64,000 nt of DNA from Pseudoxanthomonas helianthi (GCF_017939625.1 NZ_JAGKTC010000002.1:735592-799591), one strand, 5' to 3'. Counted from the first letter of the stretch, positions 21,854-32,345 are shown. The notes: generated by a model from the sequence alone, not told the origin. A program made the numbers and translations.

Positions 21854-22111
21854 ATGGTCAAGATCCGCCTCACCCGTGGCGGCGCGAAGAAGCGCCCCTT
21901 CTACCACATCATCGTCACCGACCAGCGCAGCGCGCGCGACGGCCGCAACATCGAGCGCGTGGGTTACTACAACCCGGTCGCCTCCGGCCAGGACAAGCGC
22001 GTCGAGCTGGACGTCGCCCGCATCGACCATTGGGTCAAGAACGGCGCGCAGCTGACCGACAAGGTTCGCGACCTGTACAAGGACGCGGTCAAGGCCCAGG
22101 CTTCGGCCTGA
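21854..22111 (+). CDS. rpsP: 30S ribosomal protein S16
   Basis: An 85-residue small-subunit protein that stabilises the 16S rRNA 5' domain. The N-terminus [19 protein letters not shown] and the [14 protein letters not shown] block are diagnostic. In-frame codons upstream of ATG 21854 lie in the promoter region and are not used. It is the first gene of rpsP-rimM-trmD-rplS. Confidence 0.98.
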   Translation: MVKIRLTRGGAKKRPFYHIIVTDQRSARDGRNIERVGYYNPVASGQDKRVELDVARIDHWVKNGAQLTDKVRDLYKDAVKAQASA

Positions 22112-22151
22112 TCCGCGCAGGCGGCGCCATCGCGGCGCCGCCATTCCCCGC

Positions 22152-22664
22152 ATGAACGACACGCAACGCCGGATCCTGTTGGGCAGGGTGGTCGGCGCCT
22201 TCGGCGTGCGCGGCCAGGTGAAGATCGAATCCTGGACCGAGCCGCGCGAGGCGATCTTCCGCTACCAGCCGTGGACGCTGCGCGATCCGCAGGGCGCGGA
22301 ACGCGAACTGCAGGGCGCGCGCGGCCGCGAAACCGGCAAGCACCTGGTTGCCACTTTCCCCGGCATCGAGGACCGCGACGCGGTCGAGGCGCTGCGCGGA
22401 ACCGAGATCTTCGTGCCGCGCTCGGCGCTCCCGCCGCCGAAAGCCGGTGAGTTCTACTGGGTCGACCTGGAAGGCCTGCGCGTGCTCAACGTCGATGGCG
22501 CCGATTACGGCACCGTCTCGCACCTGTTCTCCACGGGGGCGAACGACGTGCTGGTGGCGCGGGGCGAACGCGAACGGTTGATTCCCTTCGTCGAACCGGA
22601 TTTCGTCAAATCGGTCGATTTCGATGCCGGCACGATCCTCGTCGATTGGGATGCGGATTTCTGA
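22152..22664 (+). CDS. rimM: ribosome maturation factor RimM
   Basis: A 170-residue 16S processing factor that binds S19. The N-terminal RimM domain contains [23 protein letters not shown] in pieces typical of the family, and the C-terminal PRC-barrel has [11 protein letters not shown] and [14 protein letters not shown]. It is separated from rpsP by 40 nt and from trmD by 1 nt. Confidence 0.97.
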   Translation: MNDTQRRILLGRVVGAFGVRGQVKIESWTEPREAIFRYQPWTLRDPQGAERELQGARGRETGKHLVATFPGIEDRDAVEALRGTEIFVPRSALPPPKAGEFYWVDLEGLRVLNVDGADYGTVSHLFSTGANDVLVARGERERLIPFVEPDFVKSVDFDAGTILVDWDADF

Positions 22665-22665
22665 C

Positions 22666-23403
22666 ATGCGCGTCGACATCGTCAGCCTGTTCCCCGAATT
22701 CGTCGCCCAGGTCGCCGGACATGGCGTGGTCGGCCGCGCTGGCGAACGCGGACTGCTGTCGATCCACGGCTGGAACCCGCGCGATTACGCGCAGGGCAAC
22801 TACCGCCGCGTCGACGACAAGACCTTCGGCGGCGGCCCCGGCATGGTGATGATGATCGAGCCGCTGCAGGCCTGCCTTTCTGCAGTGCGGGCGGCCGAGC
22901 CGACACCCGCGCCGGTGGTGTACCTGACCCCGCAGGGCAAGCCGCTGACCCAGCCCAAGGTGCGCGAACTGGCTGCGCTGCCGCGCATGATCCTGCTGTG
23001 CGGGCGCTACGAAGGCATCGACGAGCGCTTCGTCGAGGCCGAGATCGATGAGGAAATCTCGATCGGCGACTACGTGCTGTCCGGCGGCGAACTGGCCGCG
23101 GCCGTGCTGATCGATGCCGTGGCCCGTTTGCAGGAAGGCGCGTTGAACGATGCCGAATCGGCGGCGCAGGACAGTTTCGAGGACGGCCTGCTGGATTGCC
23201 CGCACTACACCCATCCGGCCAGCCATGCGCTGGGCGAGGTGCCGGCGGTGCTGCGTTCCGGCGACCATGGCGCCATCGCCCGCTGGCGCCGGCAGCAGGC
23301 CCTGTTGCGCACCTGGCAGCGCCGCCCGGAACTGATGGCAGGCCGGGAATGGTCGAAGGAAGACCGCAAGTTGTTGAAAGAATTGGGGATTCCGCTGGAG
23401 TAG
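22666..23403 (+). CDS. trmD: tRNA (guanine-37-N1)-methyltransferase
   Basis: SPOUT-class enzyme that methylates G37 of tRNAs using SAM. Start [12 protein letters not shown]; the YNYR-like substrate loop and the knot motifs [12 protein letters not shown] and [11 protein letters not shown] are clear, with catalytic Asp in the C-terminal linker (HYTHPA region follows). It has 245 residues. ATG 22666 begins 1 nt after the rimM stop; an in-frame ATG at 22651 is less likely. Confidence 0.97.
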   Translation: MRVDIVSLFPEFVAQVAGHGVVGRAGERGLLSIHGWNPRDYAQGNYRRVDDKTFGGGPGMVMMIEPLQACLSAVRAAEPTPAPVVYLTPQGKPLTQPKVRELAALPRMILLCGRYEGIDERFVEAEIDEEISIGDYVLSGGELAAAVLIDAVARLQEGALNDAESAAQDSFEDGLLDCPHYTHPASHALGEVPAVLRSGDHGAIARWRRQQALLRTWQRRPELMAGREWSKEDRKLLKELGIPLE

Positions 23404-23440
23404 CTGGAATCGCCGATTCCGGCGCAAGTTCGCTAACTCT

Positions 23441-23470
23441 TTGCTTTTCCAGCAGTTTCCCGTCTATAAT
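23441..23470 (+). promoter_or_regulatory. strong sigma-70 promoter before rplS
   Basis: A perfect TATAAT at 23465-23470 with TTGCTT (23441-23446) at 18-bp spacing, between trmD and rplS. The leader would be about 115 nt. This lets rplS be made in excess over the upstream genes rimM and trmD. Confidence 0.75.
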
Positions 23471-23591
23471 GCACGGCTCCGCAGCCCGGTCGGGCCGGCG
23501 GGCCACACAACCATAAACGTGCAGCGCAATTCCGCGACTGCATCCGCCCACGTTGTCGAACGACACACCCACGCGTTTACAAGGTATCGCC

Positions 23592-23984
23592 ATGAGCAAG
23601 TTGATCCAGGAATTTGAAGCCGCGCAGATCAAGCGCGAACTGCCGCAGTTCAGCACCGGCGATACCGTCGTCGTCAACGTGAAGGTGAAGGAAGGCAACC
23701 GCGAGCGCGTGCAGGCGTACGAAGGCGTGGTCATCGGCAAGAAGAACGCCGGCCTGAACTCCGCTTTCACCGTGCGCAAGATTTCGCACGGCTACGGCGT
23801 CGAGCGTGTGTTCCAGACCCACAGCGCGACCATCGACTCGGTGGAAGTGAAGCGCCGCGGCAAGGTCCGCGCCGGCAAGCTGTACTACCTGCGTGGCCTG
23901 GAAGGCAAGGCCGCCCGCATCAAGGAAGACCTGGCCGCCGCCGCGCGCGCCAAGGCCGAGCGCCAAGCTGCTGCTGCCGAGTAA
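23592..23984 (+). CDS. rplS: 50S ribosomal protein L19
   Basis: A 130-residue large-subunit protein at the 30S interface. The N-terminus [20 protein letters not shown] and the central [24 protein letters not shown] region match bL19, and the [10 protein letters not shown] motif follows. An Ala/Lys-rich tail of about 15 residues extends the core, as in other xanthomonads. It has its own promoter (23441-23470) and a terminator directly downstream. Confidence 0.98.
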   Translation: MSKLIQEFEAAQIKRELPQFSTGDTVVVNVKVKEGNRERVQAYEGVVIGKKNAGLNSAFTVRKISHGYGVERVFQTHSATIDSVEVKRRGKVRAGKLYYLRGLEGKAARIKEDLAAAARAKAERQAAAAE

Positions 23985-24008
23985 TCCCGCGCCGCAACGC
24001 GAATATCG

Positions 24009-24038
24009 AAACGGCCGCCTCTGGGCGGCCGTTTTCGT
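24009..24038 (+). terminator. terminator of the rpsP-rplS operon
   Basis: An 11-bp perfect stem (24009-24019 with 24024-24034, AAACGGCCGCC arm), a TCTG loop, then TTTTCGTTT. Confidence 0.9.
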
Positions 24039-24059
24039 TTGTGCGGTTGTCTGAGGTCG

Positions 24060-24126
24060 GTAGGGCGGGTCTTGACCCGCCATGGGCGTCGCGGTGGTGC
24101 GAAATGGCGGGTCAAGCCCGCTTTAC
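24060..24126. repeat. dimeric GTAG-headed REP-like palindrome
   Basis: Begins GTAGGGCGGG and ends CCCGCTTTAC. Each half contains GGCGGGTC; the left half forms its own 8-bp hairpin (64-71 with 74-81). This resembles the GTAG-headed repeats described in Stenotrophomonas. It lies between the convergent rplS and mfd genes. Confidence 0.75.
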
Positions 24127-24136
24127 GCGAGACCCA

Positions 24137-27100
24137 TCAGCCGGCAGGTCCCAACGCCGTCAACAGGCCCTTCGCCGCGTTGAAGCGATCCGCGGCTTCC
24201 GGTAGCGGCAGCTTGATCCTCAGCTTGTCCGGGCCGTCCATCGAATAGATCTTCGGCTGCTTCTGGATCATCCGGATCACCGTCATCGGGTCGATCGCCG
24301 GTTTCGGGCCGAACACGATGCGTCCCCCGTTCTCGCCCAGGTCCAGCTTGCGAAGGCCCAGATCGGTCGCCGCCAGCTTCAGTTCCGCCACCGCGAACAA
24401 ATGCTTGGCCGCGTCCGGCAACAAGCCGAAGCGGTCGATCATCTCCACCTGCAGGTCGCGCAGTTCGTCGCGGTCGCGCGCGCTGCTGATGCGCTTGTAC
24501 AGGGTCAGGCGCGTGTGCACGTCGGGCAGGTAGTCGTCGGGAATCAGCGCCGGCACGTGCAACTCCACTTCCGCGCCCTGGTGCTCGATGCCCGCGTCCA
24601 CGTCGGGCAGCTTGCCCTGCTTGATGCTGCGCACCGCCCGTTCCAGCAGTTCGGTGTACAGCGAGAAGCCGACTTCGGCCATCTGTCCGCTCTGGTCCTC
24701 GCCGAGCAGTTCGCCGGCGCCGCGGATTTCCAGGTCGTGCGTGGCCAGGGTGAAGCCGGCGCCGAGTTCGTCCATCGAAGCGATCGCCTCGAGGCGGCGT
24801 TCGGCGTCGGCGGTCATGCTGCGCTTGTCCGGTACCAGCAGGTAGGCGTAGGCGCGGTGGTGCGAGCGGCCGACGCGGCCGCGCAACTGATGCAGCTGGG
24901 CCAGGCCGAACTTGTCGGCACGTTCGATGATGATGGTGTTGGCATTGGGAATGTCGATGCCGCTTTCCACGATCGTCGTGCACAACAGCACGTTGAAGCG
25001 CTGCTTCTGGAACCCGAGCATCACCTGTTCCAGTTCGCGCTCGGGCATCTGCCCGTGGGCGATGCCGATGCGCGCTTCCGGCACCAGTTCCGCCAGTTCG
25101 CGCTGGGTGCGGCCGATGCTTTCGACGTCGTTGTGCAGGAAGTAGACCTGGCCGCCGCGCGACAGTTCGCGCTGGAAGGCTTCCTTCAGCAACGCGTTGT
25201 CCCACGGGGTGACGAAGGTCTGCACCGCCAGTCGGTTCGGCGGCGGCGTGGCGATGATCGACAGGTCGCGCAATCCGGCCATCGCCATGTTCAGCGTGCG
25301 CGGAATAGGCGTCGCGGTCAGGGTCAGCAGGTGCACTTCGGCGCGCAACGCCTTCAGCGCTTCCTTCTGGCGCACGCCGAAGCGTTGCTCCTCGTCGACG
25401 ATCACCAAACCGAGGTCGTTGAACTTCACGTCGGGCTGCAACAGCCGGTGAGTGCCGACGATGACGTCGAGCTTGCCTTCGGCGGCCTTCTGCAGTTCCG
25501 CCTCGATTTCCTTCTTGGTCTTGAAGCGCGACAGCACCTCGACCTTCAGCGGCCAGTCGGCGAAGCGATCGCGGAAATTGCGGTAGTGCTGCTCGGCCAG
25601 CAGGGTGGTCGGCACCAGCACCGCGACCTGCTTGCCGGCGCTGGCGGCGGCGAACGCGGCGCGGACCGCGACTTCGGTCTTGCCGAAGCCGACATCGCCG
25701 CAGACCACGCGGTCCATCGGCTGGGCCGACTGCAGGTCGCGCAGCACCGCTTCGATCGCGTGGTGCTGGTCGGGGGTTTCCTCGAACGGGAAGGTCGCCG
25801 CGAAGGGTTCGTACATCGCGCGGTCCAGCGGCAGGGCCAGGCCGGCGCGGGCCTGGCGGCGGGCCTGGATTTCCAGCAGTTCCGCGGCCACGTCGCGGAC
25901 CTTCTCCGCGGCCTTGCGCTTGGCCTTGCTCCACGCTTCGCCGCCGAGCGAATGCAGCGGCGCGGTTTCCACCGACGCGCCGGAATAGCGGCTGATCAGG
26001 TGCAGTTGCGCGACCGGCACGTACAGGCGGTCGCCCTTGGCGTATTCGATCTCGAGGAATTCGCCGGGCATGCCGCCGATGTCCATCGCGACCAGTCCGC
26101 GATAACGGCCGACGCCATGGTCTTCGTGGACGATCGGCGCACCTTCGCTGAGTTCGCCGAGGTCGCGGATGATCGCTTCGGGTTCGCGCCCGCTGCGCTT
26201 GCGCCGGTGCGGCTGGGTCGCGCGTTCGGGGAACAGCTGGCGTTCGGTCAGCAGCGCGATGCGAGGTTCGTCGAGGGCGAAGCCGTCCTCGAGCGGAGCG
26301 ACGGCGATGGCGAACTTGTCCGTCGTTGCGGAGAACGCGGAAAAGCCCTCCAGCGTCACCGGCTTCAACTCAGCCGACTGCATCACTTCCAGCAGGGCTT
26401 CGCGGCGGCCGGGCGAATCGGCGGCGACCAGCACCCGGCCCGGATAGCTGGCGAGGAACGACTTCAAGGCTTCGCCGGGCGCATGGTCCTTGGCCGCCAG
26501 CGGCAGCGAAGGCGCCGGCTGTTCGCCCAGTGCCTGCGCTTCGGCGCGGCGCGGATGGGCCTCGCCGCAGACTTCGATGCGCGGCGATTCGTTCAGGCGC
26601 TGGCGCAACGCATCCGGCGGCAGGTACAGCTCGTCGGGCGGCAGCAGCGGACGCTCGATGTCGTGGCGGCGCTGTTCGTAGCGATTCTGCGTCTGCGTCC
26701 AGAACGCATCGACGGCATCGTTCGCGCCATCGGCCAGCAGCGGCAGCGCGTCCCTGGCGAGGTAATCGAACAGCGTGGCCGTCTGATCGAAGAACAGCGG
26801 CAGGTAGTACTCGATGCCGGCCGGGGCGAGTCCCGATTTCAGGTCCTGGTACAACGCGCTGCGCCGGGTGTCGACGTCGAAGCGTTCGCGCAGCGTGGCC
26901 ATCGCGCGTTCCAGCGAAGCCTCGTCCAGCGGCACTTCGCGACCGGGCAGCAGGCGCACCGCATCGGTCCTTTCCAGCGAGCGCTGGCTTTCCGGGTCGA
27001 AGGCGCGGATCGAATCGATCGCGTCGTCGAACAGCTCGATGCGCAGCGGTGCGTCGGCACCCATCGGGTACACGTCGAGCAGTCCGCCGCGCACGGCGAA

Positions 27101-27619
27101 GTCGCCCGGATCGAGCACCTGCGGCACATGGCGGTAGCTGGCCGCGTCGAGGCGGCGTTTCTCCTCGTCCAGGTCGAGCTTCTGGCCGACGCGGTAGTCG
27201 AAGCTGCCGCCCACGGTGTGCTTCAGCGGCGGGAGGCGCTGCACCAGCGTTTGCACCGGCACGATGACGATGCCGCGCGCCAGCGATGGCAAGCGGTGCA
27301 GCGCGGCGAGGCGCTGCGACACGATGTCCGGGTGCGGGCTGAACTGGTCGTAGGGCAGGGTTTCCCAATCGGGGAAGGCCACCACCGGGACATCCGCGTT
27401 GTCGCCGAGCAGCGTATGCAGGTCGCCTTCCAGCTGGTGCGCCTGTTGCTGATCGCGCGCCACCAGCAGCAGCGGGCCATCGTGCGCCGCGGCGGCACGG
27501 GCGATGAACCAGGCCAGGGCGCTGGGCGAAGCCGGCGCACGCCAATAGGCGCGCTGCTGGCCGGCGCGCGGCAGGGGCGGAACGGGGAGGGTGGATACGG
27601 TGCTGTTCGGGTCGGTCAT
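24137..27619 (-). CDS. mfd: transcription-repair coupling factor
   Basis: SF2 translocase that removes stalled RNA polymerase and recruits UvrA. The order of domains is normal: UvrB-like N-terminal module; the RNA-polymerase interaction domain with VHEDHGVGRYRGL near residue 500; the translocase with CGDVGFGKTEVA (Walker A), DEEQRFG (DEEQ box), TLTATPIPRT, and VESGIDIPNANT with LRGRVGRS; and the C-terminal TRCF domain. It is 1160 residues from MTDPNS at 27619; an in-frame ATG 20 codons upstream is less likely. Adjacent minus-strand genes start 72 nt upstream. Confidence 0.97.
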   Translation of the reverse strand: MTDPNSTVSTLPVPPLPRAGQQRAYWRAPASPSALAWFIARAAAAHDGPLLLVARDQQQAHQLEGDLHTLLGDNADVPVVAFPDWETLPYDQFSPHPDIVSQRLAALHRLPSLARGIVIVPVQTLVQRLPPLKHTVGGSFDYRVGQKLDLDEEKRRLDAASYRHVPQVLDPGDFAVRGGLLDVYPMGADAPLRIELFDDAIDSIRAFDPESQRSLERTDAVRLLPGREVPLDEASLERAMATLRERFDVDTRRSALYQDLKSGLAPAGIEYYLPLFFDQTATLFDYLARDALPLLADGANDAVDAFWTQTQNRYEQRRHDIERPLLPPDELYLPPDALRQRLNESPRIEVCGEAHPRRAEAQALGEQPAPSLPLAAKDHAPGEALKSFLASYPGRVLVAADSPGRREALLEVMQSAELKPVTLEGFSAFSATTDKFAIAVAPLEDGFALDEPRIALLTERQLFPERATQPHRRKRSGREPEAIIRDLGELSEGAPIVHEDHGVGRYRGLVAMDIGGMPGEFLEIEYAKGDRLYVPVAQLHLISRYSGASVETAPLHSLGGEAWSKAKRKAAEKVRDVAAELLEIQARRQARAGLALPLDRAMYEPFAATFPFEETPDQHHAIEAVLRDLQSAQPMDRVVCGDVGFGKTEVAVRAAFAAASAGKQVAVLVPTTLLAEQHYRNFRDRFADWPLKVEVLSRFKTKKEIEAELQKAAEGKLDVIVGTHRLLQPDVKFNDLGLVIVDEEQRFGVRQKEALKALRAEVHLLTLTATPIPRTLNMAMAGLRDLSIIATPPPNRLAVQTFVTPWDNALLKEAFQRELSRGGQVYFLHNDVESIGRTQRELAELVPEARIGIAHGQMPERELEQVMLGFQKQRFNVLLCTTIVESGIDIPNANTIIIERADKFGLAQLHQLRGRVGRSHHRAYAYLLVPDKRSMTADAERRLEAIASMDELGAGFTLATHDLEIRGAGELLGEDQSGQMAEVGFSLYTELLERAVRSIKQGKLPDVDAGIEHQGAEVELHVPALIPDDYLPDVHTRLTLYKRISSARDRDELRDLQVEMIDRFGLLPDAAKHLFAVAELKLAATDLGLRKLDLGENGGRIVFGPKPAIDPMTVIRMIQKQPKIYSMDGPDKLRIKLPLPEAADRFNAAKGLLTALGPAG

Positions 27620-27691
27620 CGGCAGGCGCAAAACGAATGCAGCGCCGGATGCTTTCGCACCCAGCGCAGGAATCCGCATTCTAGCCCGCCG

Positions 27692-27964
27692 TTACTCGGC
27701 CGTGGTCGGGTCGATGATCGTGGTGATCCGCGAAACTCGGTTGGCCGGGAAGCCACCCTGGCGGGCGTGTTCGCGGACCATGTCCTCGTTGGGCGCGATG
27801 TACACGCAATAGACCTTGTCGCCGGTGACATAGCTCTGCTGCCACTGGATCTGCGGACCCAGCGCGCCGAGCACGCCGCAGGACTTCTGCGCGACGGCCT
27901 GCAATTCGGCCGGCGACAGGTTGCCGGCGCCGGGGATGTCGCGTTCGATCAGGTATTTCGGCAT
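27692..27964 (-). CDS. DUF4242 (SCO4226-type) small protein
   Basis: A 90-residue protein starting MPKYLIERDIPGAG. Family members related to Streptomyces SCO4226 form ferredoxin-like dimers reported to bind nickel. Conserved blocks seen: QKSCGVL, IQWQQSYVTGDKVYCVYIAP and HARQGGFPANRV. No signal peptide. It lies between mfd and a GNAT gene on the same strand. Function in this organism is unknown. Confidence 0.85.
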   Translation of the reverse strand: MPKYLIERDIPGAGNLSPAELQAVAQKSCGVLGALGPQIQWQQSYVTGDKVYCVYIAPNEDMVREHARQGGFPANRVSRITTIIDPTTAE

Positions 27965-28051
27965 GGCGCTTCTCCCACATCGCTCCTGGCGGAGTGGATG
28001 CGAGAAAAAACGCTCGTAGCCGCGACGCGCGGACAGCGCGCCGATGAACGG

Positions 28052-28594
28052 TCATTCGTTCAGGTCGAGTACCACGCGCACCAGACCAGGCGTGTCGTCG
28101 TCGCGGGTCCGCTTGAAGCCCAACGAGAGGGCCAGCTGCAGCATCGCCTGGTTGCTGTCGAGCACGTCGCCATACAGACGGTCGAGCTTCTTGCCCCGCG
28201 ACCACTTCACCAGCTTCTGCATCAGCTTGCGGCCGAGGCCCTGGCCGGCGATGAAGTGGCTGACCAGGATCGCGTACTCGGCTTCGCGCGTGCGCGGCAC
28301 GATCGACGCACGCGCCACCGCACCGACCAGCGCTTCGCCAGGCGGCAGCGGCTCGGCGGCGACCAGGGCGAATTCGGTCTGCGGGTTCGGCTGGCACAGC
28401 CGCGCGGCCTGCTCGGGGCTGAGTTCCTTCATCGCGTAGAGGAAGCGCTGGCGCACTTCATCGGGTCCCAGCAAGGCGAAACCACCGACCAGGGGGGCCG
28501 CGTCTTCCGGGCGGATCGGGCGGATCAGCAACTCGCGTCCGTCGGGCAGCCGGAACTGCTCATGCCAGGGCGGGAGGCGTTTGCGCTCAGTCAT
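28052..28594 (-). CDS. GNAT acetyltransferase of the Pat/YfiQ C-terminal type
   Basis: A protein of about 180 residues corresponding to a stand-alone GNAT domain. LLIRPIRPEDAAPLVGGFALL and RQRFLYAMKELS resemble the acetyltransferase domain of protein-lysine acetylases; HFIAGQGLGRKLMQKLVKW is the acetyl-CoA motif A (Q/RxxGxG/A). No acyl-CoA-synthetase-like domain is attached. Start choice is uncertain: MTERKRLPPW at 28594 or GTG at 28609; neither has a clear ribosome site. Confidence 0.83.
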   Translation of the reverse strand: MTERKRLPPWHEQFRLPDGRELLIRPIRPEDAAPLVGGFALLGPDEVRQRFLYAMKELSPEQAARLCQPNPQTEFALVAAEPLPPGEALVGAVARASIVPRTREAEYAILVSHFIAGQGLGRKLMQKLVKWSRGKKLDRLYGDVLDSNQAMLQLALSLGFKRTRDDDTPGLVRVVLDLNE

Positions 28595-28645
28595 GCCGGC
28601 CATTTTCACATGAATGCGGTGAACGGTAGCTGCCGGCCGGGACGC

Positions 28646-29584
<939 letters not shown>

Positions 29585-29674
29585 GGGCAGAGAGAGGACG
29601 TGATGGATTCGAAGGATTTTCGCACAGGCGGATGCGTGATCGGGCGTAGCATTTCCCACGCGAATGCCGTGTTT

Positions 29675-29773
29675 TTCGTAGGAACGCCCCTGGGCGCGAC
29701 CGGGAAGCCGGTCCCGTGGAACTCTCATCGGAGTCGTGAGGATTTCGGTCGCGCCCAGGGGCGTTCCTACGAA
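29675..29773. repeat. perfect 28-bp inverted repeat (GTAGGAACGCCCC type)
   Basis: Arms 29675-29702 and 29746-29773 are exact inverted copies separated by 43 bp. Inside the TTC/GAA ends they begin GTAGGAACGCCCC and end in the complement, as in GTAG-headed REP dimers. The right arm contains the rlmJ stop codon (29767-29769). Confidence 0.9.
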
Positions 29774-30624
29774 CTGGCCTTCAGCCACTCCAATCGTGTG
29801 GAAGCCCCGGTTTCTCCCACTGCATCGCGCAGGACCGGCAGCGCCGGCGCGAGCGCCGCGTCGAACCGCCACGGTGGATTCAACAGCAGCATGCCGCTAC
29901 CGTTGAGGCGCAACGGCGAATCGTCGGGGCGAACCTGCAGCTCGGCCACCAGCGCCGACTTGGCCGGCAATGCGGCGGCTTTGCGGAAGAATGGCAACAG
30001 GCTGCGGCGCTGCTTGATCGGGTACCACACTGCCCAGGTCGCGTTGGGCCAGCGCGCCAGGCCTTCCTCCAGCGCGGCCAGGATGCGCGGGTACTCCGCG
30101 TCCTGCGCCTCGTAGGGCGGATCGATCAGCACCAGGCCGCGGGCGAACTTCGTGTCGCGGGCCTTGGGTGGCAGCAACGCCTTGATCGCGGCATAGCCAT
30201 CGCGCGCATGCACGGCCACGCGCGGGTCGCGGGCGAACAGGGCTTTCAATTCAGCCGCCTCTTCGGGCTGCAGTTCGCAGGCGGCCAGGCGGTCGTGTTC
30301 GCGCAACGCCTGCGCGGCAAGCAGGGGGGAACCCGGGTAAGCCACCAGCGCGCCGACCGGATTGTCGGCTTCCACTGCGCGCAGGTAGCGTTTCAGGACA
30401 TCGGGCAGGCCGGCTTGGCCGAACAACTTGAGCACGCCGGTTTCGGCTTCGGCGGTCTTGCGGCTTTCCTCGCCGCCCAGCAGGTAGCGTCCGCGCCCCG
30501 CGTGGGTATCGAGCACGAAGAAGGGCGAGTCCTTGGCCTTCAGTGCATCCAGCAGCGCCAGCAGCGCGACGTGCTTGAGCACGTCCGCATGGTTGCCGGC
30601 GTGGAAGGCGTGGCGGTAGTTCAT
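29767..30624 (-). CDS. rlmJ: 23S rRNA (adenine-2030-N6)-methyltransferase
   Basis: SAM-dependent methyltransferase of 285 residues. [18 protein letters not shown] at the N-terminus and the catalytic DPPYE motif (LIDPPYE, near residue 164) identify RlmJ. The last codons and the stop fall in the arm of a palindromic repeat. It diverges from the creB fragment whose ATG is 30 nt away. Confidence 0.95.
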   Translation of the reverse strand: MNYRHAFHAGNHADVLKHVALLALLDALKAKDSPFFVLDTHAGRGRYLLGGEESRKTAEAETGVLKLFGQAGLPDVLKRYLRAVEADNPVGALVAYPGSPLLAAQALREHDRLAACELQPEEAAELKALFARDPRVAVHARDGYAAIKALLPPKARDTKFARGLVLIDPPYEAQDAEYPRILAALEEGLARWPNATWAVWYPIKQRRSLLPFFRKAAALPAKSALVAELQVRPDDSPLRLNGSGMLLLNPPWRFDAALAPALPVLRDAVGETGASTRLEWLKASS

Positions 30625-30641
30625 GCGGCAAGGATAGCCGG

Positions 30642-30769
30642 TATGCTGCGCGCCATGCCGACGGTCCTGGTTGCCGAAGACGAGCCGGCCATCGCCGATG
30701 CGGTGCTGTACGCGCTGCGCGGCGGAGGCTCGGAGGCGCAGCGCTGCCTGCCGGGGCGGGAAGTGGCGC
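30642..30769 (+). repeat. direct repeat copy 1 (creB 5' end)
   Basis: Hand alignment with 32564-32691 shows no gap over the 115 nt from each ATG and about 105 identities. The match extends a few bases upstream (TATGCT...GCCATG). Copy 1 abuts rlmJ; copy 2 is the start of intact creB. Confidence 0.85.
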
Positions 30770-30882
30770 AGCCGCTGCTCGTTTCCATCAACGCCGTCGA
30801 GCGCGTCCCCAAGCACGAGTTCCCCGAGGTCCGCCCGAGCTTCTTCGAGCGCGAGCAGGCCGCCCTCCCCGATCCCGCCTGA
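30655..30882 (+). pseudogene. truncated creB receiver-domain fragment with a chimeric tail
   Basis: Open frame of 75 codons. Residues 1-38 (MPTVLVAEDEPAIADAVLYA...) match the CreB N-terminus, including the acidic ED pair, but the phospho-acceptor Asp, the rest of the receiver and the DNA-binding domain are missing. Residues 39-75 (ending REQAALPDPA) are unrelated to CreB and I do not recognise them. The stop lies 8 nt before the beta-lactamase-like ATG, so if translated it could act as a leader peptide. Copy divergence of about 9% argues against a very recent event. Confidence 0.75.
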
Positions 30883-30890
30883 GAACCGCC

Positions 30891-32345
30891 ATGAAGCGAT
30901 TCCTTTCACTGCTGCTGTTTGCGATTCCCATCCACGCGGCGATTTCCCAGGAGGCGACCGCCCTGGAGACACATGGGGCCTCCGATCGCGAACTGGCTGG
31001 CTGGGTGGAACGCTACATGGCGGATGCGCAGAAATTCGACCACTTCAGCGGCGTGGTGCTCATCGCCCGCGGCGACAGACGGATCTTCGGCAGGCCCTAT
31101 GGCATGGCCAATTACGAGCTGAACGTGCCGAACACGCTGGAGACCAGGTTTCGCATCGGATCCGTCAGCAAGACATTCACCGCTGCCGCCGTGGCAAAGC
31201 TGCACCAGCAGGGCAGGATCGACTTGGATCGCACGATTTGCGCGTACCTGAAAGACTGCCCCTCTCAATGGCGGCCTGTCACCGTGCGACAACTGCTATC
31301 GCACACTTCCGGTCTGGTGAATTTCACCAGCCTGCCCGAAGCCAAGGGAAGCTTCTTGACCCTGCCGCATACGCACGAGGAAATCATCGGCCTGTTCCGG
31401 AACAGGCCGCTGGAATCCGCACCAGGAGAAAAGTACAGCTACAACAACTCTGCTTACTATCTGTTGGGTGTGATCGTTGAAAATGTCTCGGGTCTTCCCC
31501 TCGCCAAATACCTGCAGGACACGTTCTTCACGCCGTTGAAAATGGTGGGAACGGGCGACGATGCGGGAGAAGGGCTCGTCGCGGGCCGGGCTTCCGGCTA
31601 CAGGCAGGCCGGCGATGGCGGGATCGCGAATACCTACTACATCGACATGACGAATTCGTTCGCCATCGGCGGGCTGCATTCGACCGCTGAAGACCTGCTG
31701 TTGTGGGGGCAGGCATTCGACTCGACCCTCCTATTCGACCGTCCCGTACTCGACGAGATATTCACTCCCGCCCGCAACAGCGATTATGGGCTGGGCTGGG
31801 CTCTGGGTCCCGTCGGCGACTGTTCACATGCATACCACGATGGGGGAATCACCGACTTTTCCGCCTCCCTGCAACGCATCACAAGCCGGGGCATCACGAT
31901 CGTCGCCATCAGCAACCGGGGTAACGATGGCGGGATCAAGGTGGCCTACGACATCGCGGGAAGGATATGCGGTGCGCCTGCGACGGTGCGTGGCATCCAG
32001 GAGCAAATGCAGGTGCTCAGCCGTGACGAGCAATTCAGGCTCGTCGAAAAGGCGCGCGGAAAGTTTCCACGGTTCAGGATCAACGAGGCACTCGTCGACG
32101 AGATCGCGAAGGACTTGAGCAGTCGCGGGAAGCTGCAGCAGGCGATCGAAGTCCATGGATTGAATACCCTGCTGTATCCGCAAAGCGCGAACGCATACCG
32201 TCGGCTGGGCGAGGCGTACATGAGCGCAGGCGACCGCGCCGGAGCGGAAGCGAGCTTCAGGAAATGCCTGGAATTGGATCCTTCGGATGTCAGGGCCGCG
32301 GCGTTCCTGCAAGAGGTCGTGACCGGCGCCGGGAAAAAGCAGTAG
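30891..32345 (+). CDS. serine beta-lactamase-family hydrolase (class C/esterase-like) with C-terminal TPR
   Basis: A 484-residue exported serine hydrolase. Signal peptide at residues 1-20. Catalytic motifs of the beta-lactamase/DD-peptidase fold: S91-V-S-K94, Y184-N-N186, and H316-D-G-G in place of KTG, which is more usual in esterases and PBP4*-type proteins than in true cephalosporinases. Residues about 400-480 form a tetratricopeptide-like region (AYRRLGEAYMSAGDRAGAEASFRKCLELDP, in parts). Local G+C is lower than in neighbours (28/60 at 31441-31500). It sits between two copies of the creB 5' end, immediately upstream of creBC. The substrate is not determined. Confidence 0.88.
   Translation: MKRFLSLLLFAIPIHAAISQEATALETHGASDRELAGWVERYMADAQKFDHFSGVVLIARGDRRIFGRPYGMANYELNVPNTLETRFRIGSVSKTFTAAAVAKLHQQGRIDLDRTICAYLKDCPSQWRPVTVRQLLSHTSGLVNFTSLPEAKGSFLTLPHTHEEIIGLFRNRPLESAPGEKYSYNNSAYYLLGVIVENVSGLPLAKYLQDTFFTPLKMVGTGDDAGEGLVAGRASGYRQAGDGGIANTYYIDMTNSFAIGGLHSTAEDLLLWGQAFDSTLLFDRPVLDEIFTPARNSDYGLGWALGPVGDCSHAYHDGGITDFSASLQRITSRGITIVAISNRGNDGGIKVAYDIAGRICGAPATVRGIQEQMQVLSRDEQFRLVEKARGKFPRFRINEALVDEIAKDLSSRGKLQQAIEVHGLNTLLYPQSANAYRRLGEAYMSAGDRAGAEASFRKCLELDPSDVRAAAFLQEVVTGAGKKQ

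Noticed and set aside
30883-30920. A cre tag for the beta-lactamase-like gene
   Set aside because: Only a single TTCAC half-site is present and it lies inside the coding region.
30891-32345. True class C (AmpC) cephalosporinase
   Set aside because: SxxK and YxN are present, but the third motif is HDGG rather than KTG and a TPR-like C-terminus is attached; the broader serine hydrolase label is safer.
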